From Bombella mellum (lineage in GTDB: Bacteria > Pseudomonadota > Alphaproteobacteria > Acetobacterales > Acetobacteraceae): a stretch of DNA of 64,000 nucleotides. A program made the position numbers and the translations under genes. The stretch is from positions 1 through 64,000 of the forward strand of contig NZ_PDLY01000002.1 of NCBI RefSeq assembly GCF_014048465.1, read 5' to 3'. The notes under the pieces were generated by a model. The model saw only the letters and a program-made list of their open reading frames with translations, was not told where the DNA came from and did not search any database. Below, one piece after another: positions 56,293 to 64,000 of the stretch. The number at the start of each line of letters is the position of its first letter. Position 1 is the first letter of the stretch.

Positions 56293-58181
56293 TTCCTGAC
56301 CATGAACAGCCTGACGATGAGTTCCATGAGGGGATAGGCAACCCGATTGACCGTTTTCCCCGTTACGTTGGAGAGACTCCGGAGACCGTTCTTCATCGTG
56401 TCTTTGGTTTCCCGGCGTTTCGAGGATTACAGGCGGAAGCTGTTCAGGCTGTCATGGAACATGAGGACGTTCTCGTTCTCATGCCTACAGGAGGCGGAAA
56501 AAGTCTCTGCTATCAGGTTCCGGCCCTGTGTCGTAAAGGTGTGGGGCTGGTCGTATCCCCCCTGATTGCCCTCATGGAGGATCAGGTGGCCGGGTTACGG
56601 CAGCTGGGTGTGAGGGCGGCCGCTCTTCACTCGGAGATGGAGTATCAGGATCAACTGACGGTTCGTGAGGATCTGACGTGTGATCAGCTTGATCTTCTCT
56701 ATATTTCTCCCGAACGTCTGCTTACCCCTTATATTCTTGGTCTGCTGGGACGGTGCGCACTGTCACTCATTGCCATCGACGAGGCGCACTGTGTTTCGGC
56801 ATGGGGACACGATTTCCGGCCAGAGTACCGGGAGTTGGCGAATCTGAAGAAACTGTTTCCTCAGGTTCCCAGAATTGCTCTGACGGCCACGGCTGATCCT
56901 CGGACACGGCGGGACATACTGTCTGCGCTGGATATGCCGCAGGCCCGCATCCTTATGGGCAGTTTTCATAGGGAGAACCTGTTCCTTCAGGCTCAGCCGA
57001 AACTTTCTGAAATGCGGCAGGTCATGGATGCACTGCGTCTTCACATGGGGCAGGGGGCGGCCATCATTTATTGTGGCAGCCGCAAGAAGACAGAGAGCAT
57101 GGCTCGCCAGCTCAGGGAGAAGGGATATACGGCCTTCCCATTTCACGCCGGCATGTCTCCGGCGGACAAGAAGAACGTCCTGATGCGGTTCCGGTCTGGT
57201 GAACCAATGGTCGTTGCAGCCACCATTGCTTTCGGCATGGGCATAGATCGGCCTGATGTGCGGACGGTCATACATCTTGACATGCCGACCTCACCGGAAG
57301 GGTATTACCAGCAGATTGGCCGTGCTGGCCGGGACGGAGAACGGTCGCATACACTTCTGCTATATAGCGGTGAAGGAGTTGCCAGGGCACGATACTGGCT
57401 GGAAGAATCCCAGGTGCCGGAGAGTGAGAAACGGGCGATGCAGGGGCGTCTGGAAAGCATGATCTCGTTGACGGAAACGACGGGCTGCCGGACGCAGGCC
57501 GTTCTGGCCTGTTTTGGGGAAAATCTTCATGAACCCTGCGGTCATTGTGACAACTGTCTGCATCCGCCATCTACCTTTGATGCTACCGAGGCGGCTCAGA
57601 AGGTTCTTTCCACTGTTTACAGGACAGGTGAACGCTTTGGTGCCATGCAGCTGATCGCCGTCCTTAAAGGCAAGATGACGGAGGCTGTGGAACGTCATGC
57701 CCTGCACCATCTGTCCGTCTTTGGAATCGGGAAAGACAGGACGGATGTGTGGTGGCGTATGGTTATTCGGCAGCTTATCGCCCGGGGGGCTATCGGCATG
57801 GTGGGAGATCATGGGGGTCTTGGGCTGCGACGGGAGACCGCCCGGCCTATTTTACGGGGTGATGAGTCGGTCAGTCTGAGAGAGGATGCGTCCCTGCGTC
57901 ATCTGACAGCGATGGGAGAAAAGACAGGGAAGGGGAACTTCGCAGATGACCTGACTGAGGAAGAGCATCGTTACTTTCTGGCATTGAAAATGTGGCGGCG
58001 GGAGGAGGCTTATCAGCAGGAGATTCCACCTTATATCATTTTTCGGGATGTCACATTGAAGGAGATCATCCGTGCCCGCCCTACTAGCCGGCAGGAGCTG
58101 GGGGAGGTGCGGGGCGTTGGCCAGAGCAAGGTTGACCGCTACGGTGAAGCTGTTCTGGCCATATTGCAGGAGACTGTCTGA
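56289..58181 (+). CDS. recQ: ATP-dependent DNA helicase RecQ
   Basis: 630 residues from TTG 56289, overlapping the previous stop by 4 bp. No in-frame ATG exists until inside the helicase domain, so TTG is the likely start. VLMPTGGGKSLCYQVPAL (~70), IDEAHCVSAWGHDFRPEY, ATIAFGMGIDRPDVRTVIH, the RQC zinc cysteines CGHCDNC and a C-terminal HRDC-like end (TSRQELGEVRGVGQSKVDRYGEAVLAIL) are present. Confidence 0.93.
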   Translation: MIPDHEQPDDEFHEGIGNPIDRFPRYVGETPETVLHRVFGFPAFRGLQAEAVQAVMEHEDVLVLMPTGGGKSLCYQVPALCRKGVGLVVSPLIALMEDQVAGLRQLGVRAAALHSEMEYQDQLTVREDLTCDQLDLLYISPERLLTPYILGLLGRCALSLIAIDEAHCVSAWGHDFRPEYRELANLKKLFPQVPRIALTATADPRTRRDILSALDMPQARILMGSFHRENLFLQAQPKLSEMRQVMDALRLHMGQGAAIIYCGSRKKTESMARQLREKGYTAFPFHAGMSPADKKNVLMRFRSGEPMVVAATIAFGMGIDRPDVRTVIHLDMPTSPEGYYQQIGRAGRDGERSHTLLLYSGEGVARARYWLEESQVPESEKRAMQGRLESMISLTETTGCRTQAVLACFGENLHEPCGHCDNCLHPPSTFDATEAAQKVLSTVYRTGERFGAMQLIAVLKGKMTEAVERHALHHLSVFGIGKDRTDVWWRMVIRQLIARGAIGMVGDHGGLGLRRETARPILRGDESVSLREDASLRHLTAMGEKTGKGNFADDLTEEEHRYFLALKMWRREEAYQQEIPPYIIFRDVTLKEIIRARPTSRQELGEVRGVGQSKVDRYGEAVLAILQETV

Positions 58182-58202
58182 CGATGTTCTGAAAAGAGTC
58201 TC

Positions 58203-58700
58203 TCAGGGACCGACGTGTTTTTCTTCCACGATGGGCTGCATACGGAAGGGAACGGTAACATCGCCGACATTCTGAAAATGAAAGACGAAGTCCAGAGTAT
58301 GGCCCGGCTGGTATGTGACTTTCAGCCCATGGCAGATCAGGTGGTAGCCGCTTGTCGGGAAGAACAGCGTTCCTTCATGAGGGACAGCCATGCGCTGGAA
58401 AATGTCGTATGTCTGGCTCGGGGATTGGATGGCAACCTGACTGTTCCGGTTGGAGGTGACTGACTGGCAGCCGGGAGAGGTGATGCCACGGAGCAGAAAA
58501 TCCGTCGTTCCGTGATTGGTCAGTGCAAAAGTACCGAAGGCAAAAGGTGCTTCTTTGTACCGTGTATGCAATGCGGTGTCGTCAATGGAAATGTTCTTGA
58601 GAGAAGCAGGCGCAGTATTTTCGGTGGCTAGAGCGGCTTCTGCACTTAGTCCAGCCAAAAAAACTGTCATTGCGAGGTGAATACGCATCATTCTGTTCAT
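58203..58700 (-). CDS. PCuAC-like periplasmic copper chaperone with degenerate copper site
   Basis: 165 residues from ATG 58700 with AAGGA upstream. Signal peptide ends near ALA. The core matches the PCu(A)C fold: FGTFALTNHG, LRGITSPGC, MAVPHEGTLFFPTSGYHLICHGLK, FHFQNVGDVTVPFRM. Usual copper ligands lie in a His-Met, Met, His-x-Met pattern. Here the His-x-Met site reads HLI and the first His-Met pair is gone. Copper delivery may be lost or altered. Converges with recQ. Confidence 0.75.
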   Translation of the reverse strand: MNRMMRIHLAMTVFLAGLSAEAALATENTAPASLKNISIDDTALHTRYKEAPFAFGTFALTNHGTTDFLLRGITSPGCQSVTSNRNSQVAIQSPSQTYDIFQRMAVPHEGTLFFPTSGYHLICHGLKVTYQPGHTLDFVFHFQNVGDVTVPFRMQPIVEEKHVGP

Positions 58701-58844
58701 TATCCTTGTTCCCGCTACCGGAACCGGAGGGCAGTATAAAGAAAAAAGCCCTGCCATATTCCTCAATGCTGCTGTTTCCGATAGACTGTGCGGCAGACAG
58801 GGTCAAGGAAGACCCTGTTTTGGTTTTTCTTTTTGGAATATGCC

Positions 58845-59324
58845 ATGCACTGCCCCTTTTGTGGAAATCAGGAGACGCAGGTCAAGGACAGCCGCTCGGT
58901 TGAGGATGGCACGGCCATCCGTCGCAGGCGTTTCTGCTGTTCCTGTACCCAGCGTTTTACGACCGTGGAGCGTGTGCAGCTGCGTGAGCTGACCGTTATC
59001 AAGGCGGATGGCCGCCGTATCCCGTTTGATCGGGACAAGCTGGCCCGTTCCATCCGTATTGCACTGCGAAAACGTCCTGTTGATGAGGTCCGTCAGGAGC
59101 GGTTGCTCAACGGTCTGGTACGGCAGCTGGAATCATCTGGCGATCAGGAAATCCCATCCTACAGGATAGGAGAGCTTGTCATGGATGCGCTACGGGATAT
59201 CGATGGTGTGGCTTACGTCCGTTTTGCCAGTGTTTATAAAGATTTTCGGGAAATAGAGGCTTTCTCAAAGATTCTTGTTGATATGAATCGGCCTTCTGAT
59301 CCCTCCTCTCAGGAGACACCATGA
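58845..59324 (+). CDS. nrdR: Transcriptional repressor NrdR
   Basis: 159 residues from ATG 58845. N-terminal zinc ribbon CPFCG ... CCSC, then [10 protein letters not shown] and the ATP-cone ([24 protein letters not shown]). Represses ribonucleotide reductase genes. First of nrdR-nusB-thiL, coupled to nusB by ATGA. Confidence 0.96.
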   Translation: MHCPFCGNQETQVKDSRSVEDGTAIRRRRFCCSCTQRFTTVERVQLRELTVIKADGRRIPFDRDKLARSIRIALRKRPVDEVRQERLLNGLVRQLESSGDQEIPSYRIGELVMDALRDIDGVAYVRFASVYKDFREIEAFSKILVDMNRPSDPSSQETP

Positions 59325-59800
59325 CTGAACCGTCGTCAGCCACATCCCGCACACGCAGCCGGACCATTGCCCGCATGGCAGCGACCCAGGCCCTTTATCA
59401 GTGCGAACAGACGGGAGCCAATCCTGAGAATGTCATCATGGAATTCATCCGTCACCGGCACATTGCATCTACGGCAAGTTTTGATGATGGACACATTCCT
59501 GATGCAGACCTGAATCTTCTGGAGGAAATTGTTCGGAATACGGTGAAACGGCAGGACAGTGTGGACAGGGCACTGGGGAATCTTCTGCCAGAGAACTGGC
59601 CGATGGACCGTCTGGATCCGGTTCTGCGTGCTCTGTTACGGGCGGCCATTGGAGAGATGATGACGGAGCTTCCAGCCCAGATTGTCATTAATGAATATCT
59701 GGATGTGGCTCATGGTTTTTTCAGTGGTGATGAGCCGAAAATGGTCAACGGGATACTGGACAGGTTTGCCCGTCAGAAAGATGGGGACCAGAACGCCTGA
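59321..59800 (+). CDS. nusB: Transcription antitermination protein NusB
   Basis: 159 residues. [21 protein letters not shown] (~20), [36 protein letters not shown] and [30 protein letters not shown] match NusB. Binds boxA in rRNA leaders with NusE. Confidence 0.95.
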   Translation: MTEPSSATSRTRSRTIARMAATQALYQCEQTGANPENVIMEFIRHRHIASTASFDDGHIPDADLNLLEEIVRNTVKRQDSVDRALGNLLPENWPMDRLDPVLRALLRAAIGEMMTELPAQIVINEYLDVAHGFFSGDEPKMVNGILDRFARQKDGDQNA

Positions 59801-59814
59801 AAAGGGAGGGAATT

Positions 59815-60762
59815 GTGGGAGAATTTGATTTCATAGCCCGACATTTCCGTCCTTTGGCTGGTGAGGGTGCCATGGAACTCCGTAATGACGGGGCAACCAT
59901 GTCTCTTCCTGAGGGCGAGGAGCTTGTCCTTTCCAGTGATACCATGGTGGAAGGCCTGCATTTTCTCCCTGATGACCCTGCGAGGACCGTGGCTCAGAAG
60001 CTCCTGCGCTGCAATCTTTCTGACCTTGCGGCCATGGGCAGCTCTCCTCGACATTACATGCTGAATGTCAGTGTCCCGGTAGGGCGGCATTACGATGAAG
60101 CCTGGTTTGCTGAGTTCGCCGCTGGTCTGGCTGAGGATCAGGAACGGTTTGGCATCACCCTTCTTGGAGGAGACACGACAGGTAGTCCTTCTCCATTGAT
60201 GCTGAACGTGACCATACTGGGAGCTGTCCGTCGGGGAGAGACCCTGCGGCGGGACGGCGGTCGGCCAGGGGATGGTGTCTGGGTAACGGGTACTCTTGGC
60301 CGTGCTGCACTCGGTCTGCAGGTACGGTTAGGCAAGATTGATGCTTCTCCGGACGGGATTCTTGTGCAGTCTTATCGGATACCTTCCCCACGTGTCGGAC
60401 TGTCCCTTTATGGAATTGTCAGTGCAGCCATGGATATTTCTGATGGCCTTGTCCAAGATTGCGGCCATATCGCTGAGGAATCGGGGACGGCTATCACTCT
60501 TTTTGAGGAAGCTTTGCCACTTTCTGCCGAGGTGAAAGCGTATCTACCTGACTGGCGGGAGACCATTCTTCTGGGGGGGGATGATTATGAACTGCTGCTG
60601 ACCTGTCCTGTGGAGCAGGAAGAGGCCTTGCAGACTCACTGTCGTGCACATGCTGTACCTGTCACAAAAATAGGGAAGGTCACAGAGGGACAGGGAGTGA
60701 CAATGCTGGACAAAAACCATGAACCTATCCGTTTCACACGGACAGGATGGCAGCACTTCTAA
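59815..60762 (+). CDS. thiL: Thiamine-monophosphate kinase
   Basis: 315 residues from GTG 59815, supported by AGGGAGGG 4-5 nt upstream. SSDTMVEGLHFLPD near residue 40, ITLLGGDTTGSP, VTGTLGRAALGL, MDISDGLVQDC and GGDDYELLLTC are the ThiL ATP and substrate motifs. Makes thiamine diphosphate. nusB-thiL linkage is common in proteobacteria. Confidence 0.95.
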   Translation: MGEFDFIARHFRPLAGEGAMELRNDGATMSLPEGEELVLSSDTMVEGLHFLPDDPARTVAQKLLRCNLSDLAAMGSSPRHYMLNVSVPVGRHYDEAWFAEFAAGLAEDQERFGITLLGGDTTGSPSPLMLNVTILGAVRRGETLRRDGGRPGDGVWVTGTLGRAALGLQVRLGKIDASPDGILVQSYRIPSPRVGLSLYGIVSAAMDISDGLVQDCGHIAEESGTAITLFEEALPLSAEVKAYLPDWRETILLGGDDYELLLTCPVEQEEALQTHCRAHAVPVTKIGKVTEGQGVTMLDKNHEPIRFTRTGWQHF

Positions 60763-60783
60763 AAAGAGATTTTATTGTAGGAG

Positions 60784-60825
60784 AAAAGAACCTTCTTCCC
60801 TGAGGTCAGGAAAGAAGGTTCTTTT
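60784..60825. terminator. Bidirectional terminator, thiL / GNAT-like gene
   Basis: AAAAGAACCTTCTT (60784-60797) pairs with AAGAAGGTTCTTTT (60812-60825). It contains the stop codon of the converging gene. Confidence 0.85.
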
Positions 60826-61984
60826 CGTATAAACGATGTGTTTTGTGCGGATGAGGCACGAGTGATTCGGCCAAGTTACGCATGCCCGTATCGCTTTCCA
60901 GAACCCATCCCAGTTCGACCCATCGGTAAGGCAGCGTGTGGCCACGTCGCATCAGCTCCACGATGGCCAGCGACGGAAGAAGGGAGCCCAGCATCGTGCC
61001 ACGCATTTTGCTGGAGACACCTAGAAGAATGACCCGAGCCGAACGAAATTTGTGCGTCGCAAGCCGATAACCCAGACGCATCCATCCGAGCGGTGAGGGG
61101 GAGCCGCCAAGGTCTCCTGCAATATCGTACAGATTGGGAAGCACCATGGCCATGGCGACGGGTTCGCCGTTCTGGTCAATCTGGACATAATGTTCAGGAC
61201 GGAGAAGTGGCTTGATCTGCTCGATCATGGCCGTCATCTCGTAGTCCTGCATGGGCACAAAATTGTATTTGTGCGACCATGCATCGTTGTAGAGTTTGCG
61301 AAGAACCTCACCCTGAGTGGTGATTTCTTTTTTGGAAAGATCCCGGGTCGTGATGCTGCTAAGACGCCCCTGACCAAGTCTGAGATTGCCGGGAACCTTG
61401 AAACGTTCCTCCGTATTGCTGTCCAGATCCAGACGGTAGCTGAGCAGATTCTGGGCTGTCTCGTAGCCAGATTCACGAATGAGCGCATCCAGCCCTTTCG
61501 GGTGCCACGGAATGGCGATCATGGGAGCGGACAGCTGCCCCTCCACCATTGTGCCAGTCTCCGCATTTCCGCTCAGTGTGACCGGGCCGCGAAGCTTGGA
61601 AATCTGCCGTTTTCTGAACCAGTCTTCAACGGCCTGTAGAAGAGATGATACGATCCCTTTTTCAGGGATGGCATCAAGCGCACCAAACTGGCCGATAACT
61701 TCCTGCCAATGCTCAATTGCCTTATGATCGACTATGGCAGCGATTCGCCCGACAGGGCGTCCATCGCGCCAAGCGAGGAAATACTGGATTTCAGCGTGAC
61801 GGAAAACCGGTGATTCCTTGGGGCTGAGCAGATGTCTCTGCTCCATGTCCAGTGGAGAAACAAACCCTTCCATTCCCTTATAGATATGGCGTGGAAGTGT
61901 GATAAAACGACGTAAATCTCCCCGTGTGTTCACGGGGCGAACATCGACCTCGGCATATTGAGAGTTTGGCGCTTCGCATTGCAT
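60806..61984 (-). CDS. GNAT-like acyltransferase-fold protein of unknown function
   Basis: 392 residues. Begins VDVRPVNTRGDLRRFITLPRHIYKGMEGFVSPLDMEQRHLLSP; then YFLAWRDGRPVGRIAAIVDH fits a GNAT beta-strand region, and AVEDWFRKRQISKLRGPVTLSGN is typical of this conserved alphaproteobacterial family, sometimes annotated as N-acetyltransferase. A second GNAT-like half may begin at ITTQGEVLRKLYNDAW. Substrate unknown. Divergent from the SDR gene. Confidence 0.75.
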   Translation of the reverse strand: MQCEAPNSQYAEVDVRPVNTRGDLRRFITLPRHIYKGMEGFVSPLDMEQRHLLSPKESPVFRHAEIQYFLAWRDGRPVGRIAAIVDHKAIEHWQEVIGQFGALDAIPEKGIVSSLLQAVEDWFRKRQISKLRGPVTLSGNAETGTMVEGQLSAPMIAIPWHPKGLDALIRESGYETAQNLLSYRLDLDSNTEERFKVPGNLRLGQGRLSSITTRDLSKKEITTQGEVLRKLYNDAWSHKYNFVPMQDYEMTAMIEQIKPLLRPEHYVQIDQNGEPVAMAMVLPNLYDIAGDLGGSPSPLGWMRLGYRLATHKFRSARVILLGVSSKMRGTMLGSLLPSLAIVELMRRGHTLPYRWVELGWVLESDTGMRNLAESLVPHPHKTHRLYEKNLLS

Positions 61985-62044
61985 AGCAATGGCTATACTC
62001 GTACACGGGCTTTCTCGCTAGAGGGCAAAAAAGAAAGGGGCCTC

Positions 62045-62863
62045 ATGTCCAGACCAGAAAAGAACCCAATGACGCATCGGCATCATATCCTCATAACTGG
62101 GGCTTCCAGTGGTATTGGGGCTGCACTGGCAGAATATTATGCACGTCCTGGCGTTCATCTGACATTATGGGGACGGAGTGAAGAGCGTCTGGAAAAAACG
62201 GCGTCTGTCGTACGCACGAAAGGTGCAAGTGCAGACATACTCAGCATTGATCTGACAAAGGCTGATGACGCCCTGAAATCTCTCATTGAGGCTGATGATC
62301 AGATTCCGGTTGATATCCTGATCCTTTCCGCAGGGATGGCTGACATACGGCCTCATAATGCCCTGGCTGAGTCAGCAGAGACGGCTCTCAGGATGTCCAT
62401 GGTCAATTTTGCCACTCCGGTGGCCATGTCTACCGAAATGGCCAACCGTATGGCCGCCCGTCGGCGTGGGCGCATTGCCATGATGGGATCGGTCGCTTCT
62501 TTCCACGATCTGCCACTGGCTACGGTCTACAGTGGATCCAAGGCAGGGCTTGGCCGTTTCAGCACTGCCCTTCAGGCAGCCATGACTCCTTACAATGTGC
62601 GGGTCTGCCTGATTGCCCCTGGATTCATTGATACTCCAATGAGCCAGCGTCTGGATGGTGAGCAGGCATTCCTTGTTCCGGTAGACAAGGCAGCCCGCAA
62701 GATCGCGCGGAGCATCAATCAGGGTAGGGGAGTTCTGGTTTTCCCGTGGGTATTCCAGCTGACCCGTCTTCTGGAAATGGTTCTGCCTCGTCCGATTGCT
62801 CATAGGATTTTGCGGAAGTTGGATGTCATGCAGCATCCGGAGAATGAGACTGGCGGTAACTGA
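62045..62863 (+). CDS. Short-chain dehydrogenase/reductase
   Basis: 272 residues from ATG 62045 (GGGG upstream). Cofactor site ILITGASSGIGAALAEYYA, catalytic SVASF and YSGSKAGL (Tyr-x3-Lys). ILSAGMAD holds the Asn-Ala-Gly-equivalent as Ser-Ala-Gly. The C-terminal LTRLLEMVLPRPIAHRIL resembles membrane-associated SDRs. Substrate not known. Confidence 0.88.
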   Translation: MSRPEKNPMTHRHHILITGASSGIGAALAEYYARPGVHLTLWGRSEERLEKTASVVRTKGASADILSIDLTKADDALKSLIEADDQIPVDILILSAGMADIRPHNALAESAETALRMSMVNFATPVAMSTEMANRMAARRRGRIAMMGSVASFHDLPLATVYSGSKAGLGRFSTALQAAMTPYNVRVCLIAPGFIDTPMSQRLDGEQAFLVPVDKAARKIARSINQGRGVLVFPWVFQLTRLLEMVLPRPIAHRILRKLDVMQHPENETGGN

Positions 62864-62962
62864 TAATTAATTATTGCCCTGTCGGCTGGACTCTTGCAGC
62901 CGCAGGGAGGGCGTGGGAAAAGGAAGCAACGCATCTCTCTGTGTAGTGAAGGGATAAATTGC

Positions 62963-63946
62963 ATGAAAGAAATTGTTGCCGTTGACATTGGCGGAACTCA
63001 CGCCCGGTTTGCAATTGCTGAGATCAAGGATGGTCATGTCTTTTCCCTCGGGGAAGCCACGACACTGAAATGTGCTGAGCATGCGTCCTTGGCTCTGGCG
63101 TGGGAGGCTTTTGGCCGTTCTCTAGGACGCCCTGTCCCGCGTGAAGCTGGCATCGCCGTGGCCTGCCCGATCACGGGTGACATTCTGAAAATGACCAACA
63201 ATCCCTGGATCATCCAGCCGGCTCAGTTGGGTAGCCGACTGAAGCTGGATGATTTTGCTCTGGTCAATGACTTTGGGGCTATCGGTCATGCCGTGGCACA
63301 GGTTGGTCCTGAATACATGAATCATCTCTGTGGTCCGGATGTTGATCTGCCGGCCAAAGGGACAATCACCATTCTTGGCCCAGGCACAGGGCTGGGGGTT
63401 GCCACTCTCCTGCGTGGAGAAAATGGGTATCATGTAATTGAAACAGAGGGGGGGCATGTTGATTTCTCTCCTCTGGATGCGATTGAGGATCATATCCTGC
63501 GTGCTCTGCGTGACCGTTTTCGTCGTGTTTCCGTTGAGCGAATCGTTTCTGGTCCGGGGCTTACCAACCTGTATGAAGTGATTGCTGAGTTGCAGGATCG
63601 TCCCATCACCATCAAGGATAACCGGACATTGTGGACCACAGCAATGGAGGGAACAGACACTCTGGCTGCTGCTGCTCTTGAACGTTTCTTTCTGAGCCTG
63701 GGGGCTGTCGCAGGTGATCTGGCTCTGGCGCATGGTGCGCATGGTGTCGTGGTTGCCGGTGGTCTGGGTCAGCGTCTGGCTCATATTTTGCCTCATTCCG
63801 GTTTTTCCGAGCGTTTCATTGCCAAAGGACGCTTCGAGTCCATGATGAGTGATATGCCGGTGAAAATCATCACGCATCCTCAGCCGGGGCTGTATGGTGC
63901 TGCGGCCGCTTATGCGAGCAAGGATGCTCGTAAAGTCATCTCGTAA
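62963..63946 (+). CDS. glk: Glucokinase
   Basis: 327 residues from ATG 62963. DIGGTHARFAIAE at residues 8-20, ALVNDFGAIGHAV, ILGPGTGLGVATLL and VIETEGGHVDFSP are the phosphate, catalytic Asp and sugar-binding segments of proteobacterial Glk. Phosphorylates glucose. Normal length. Confidence 0.95.
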   Translation: MKEIVAVDIGGTHARFAIAEIKDGHVFSLGEATTLKCAEHASLALAWEAFGRSLGRPVPREAGIAVACPITGDILKMTNNPWIIQPAQLGSRLKLDDFALVNDFGAIGHAVAQVGPEYMNHLCGPDVDLPAKGTITILGPGTGLGVATLLRGENGYHVIETEGGHVDFSPLDAIEDHILRALRDRFRRVSVERIVSGPGLTNLYEVIAELQDRPITIKDNRTLWTTAMEGTDTLAAAALERFFLSLGAVAGDLALAHGAHGVVVAGGLGQRLAHILPHSGFSERFIAKGRFESMMSDMPVKIITHPQPGLYGAAAAYASKDARKVIS

Positions 63947-63955
63947 TATGTTGCA

Positions 63956-63985
63956 GGTGATCATTCCTTTTCAGGGATGATCACC
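63956..63985 (+). terminator. Probable terminator of glk
   Basis: GGTGATCAT (63956-63964) pairs with ATGATCACC (63977-63985); only GTCCTTATCTT follows, so the T tract is weak. Confidence 0.65.
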
Positions 63986-64000
63986 GTCCTTATCTTATGG

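Noticed and set aside
1-64000. CRISPR arrays, transposases, integrases, rRNA genes
   Set aside because: Looked for regular repeat-spacer patterns, DDE or tyrosine-recombinase motifs and rRNA sequence; none seen.

Overview
The window looks like a chromosomal segment of an alphaproteobacterium, most likely an acetic acid bacterium (Acetobacteraceae). Pointers are the alphaproteobacterial markers TrcR (DUF1013) and DUF3126, a polyol-permease-type MFS transporter, a fatty acid 2-hydroxylase of the sphingolipid type, and a 2,3-BPG-dependent phosphoglycerate mutase plus glucokinase. The genus cannot be fixed from sequence alone; small-genome bee- or insect-associated genera such as Bombella or Saccharibacter are only a guess. 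The housekeeping parts are GC-rich by eye, while about 4.9-20.6 kb is clearly AT-rich.

Layout. (1) 1-4.9 kb: a decayed phage-like block on the minus strand. It holds a GH19 lysozyme-like enzyme cut by the window edge, two tandem copies of a small exported Cys-containing protein, a capsid-like gene, a decoration-protein-like gene broken by a stop codon, and a frameshifted gene fragment. (2) 5.4-22.1 kb: an ABC-transporter-dependent (KpsMT/CtrABCD-type) capsule locus. It has an outer-membrane OPX lipoprotein, KpsE, KpsM and KpsT-like export proteins, KpsS and KpsC-like Kdo-linker transferases, a GalE epimerase, four glycosyltransferases (one a GT4-GT2-DUF4214 fusion), a fatty acid 2-hydroxylase and an LtaS-like phosphoglycerol transferase. 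The low GC and mixed gene orientation suggest horizontal acquisition. (3) 22.1-26.8 kb: gpmA, a polyol MFS transporter, an iron-storage pair (bfd and bfr), a nitroreductase with a Fur-box-like site between bfr and the reductase, and tRNA-Ser(GGA). (4) 26.8-28.5 kb: trpF-pyrF-lapA. (5) 28.7-35.1 kb: a giant multi-repeat glycosyltransferase-like protein, an M20 peptidase, and pdxA-pdxJ. (6) 35.1-45.3 kb: a lipoprotein, DUF3126, aminopeptidase P, prmA, a UvrD-type helicase, a tandem pair of RadC-like genes, purK-purE, trcR and rpmE. (7) 45.5-64 kb: mscL, secD-secF, an oxidoreductase, an ABC-F protein, cydD-cydC, an OmpA-like lipoprotein, recQ, a degenerate PCuAC-like protein, nrdR-nusB-thiL, a GNAT-like protein, an SDR and glk.

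The genes work together in several groups. The capsule locus makes a lipid-Kdo primer (KpsS/KpsC), extends it with the glycosyltransferases fed partly by GalE, and exports it through KpsMT-KpsE-OPX. Bfd releases iron from Bfr. CydDC exports thiols needed for cytochrome bd assembly. SecDF drives late-stage secretion. Many housekeeping genes are translationally coupled by 4-bp ATGA overlaps, and several convergent pairs share bidirectional terminators. The least ordinary parts are the GH19 enzyme with its duplicated exported neighbours, the two mutually complementary RadC-like genes, and the YPDV-repeat glycosyltransferase at 28.7-31.9 kb.
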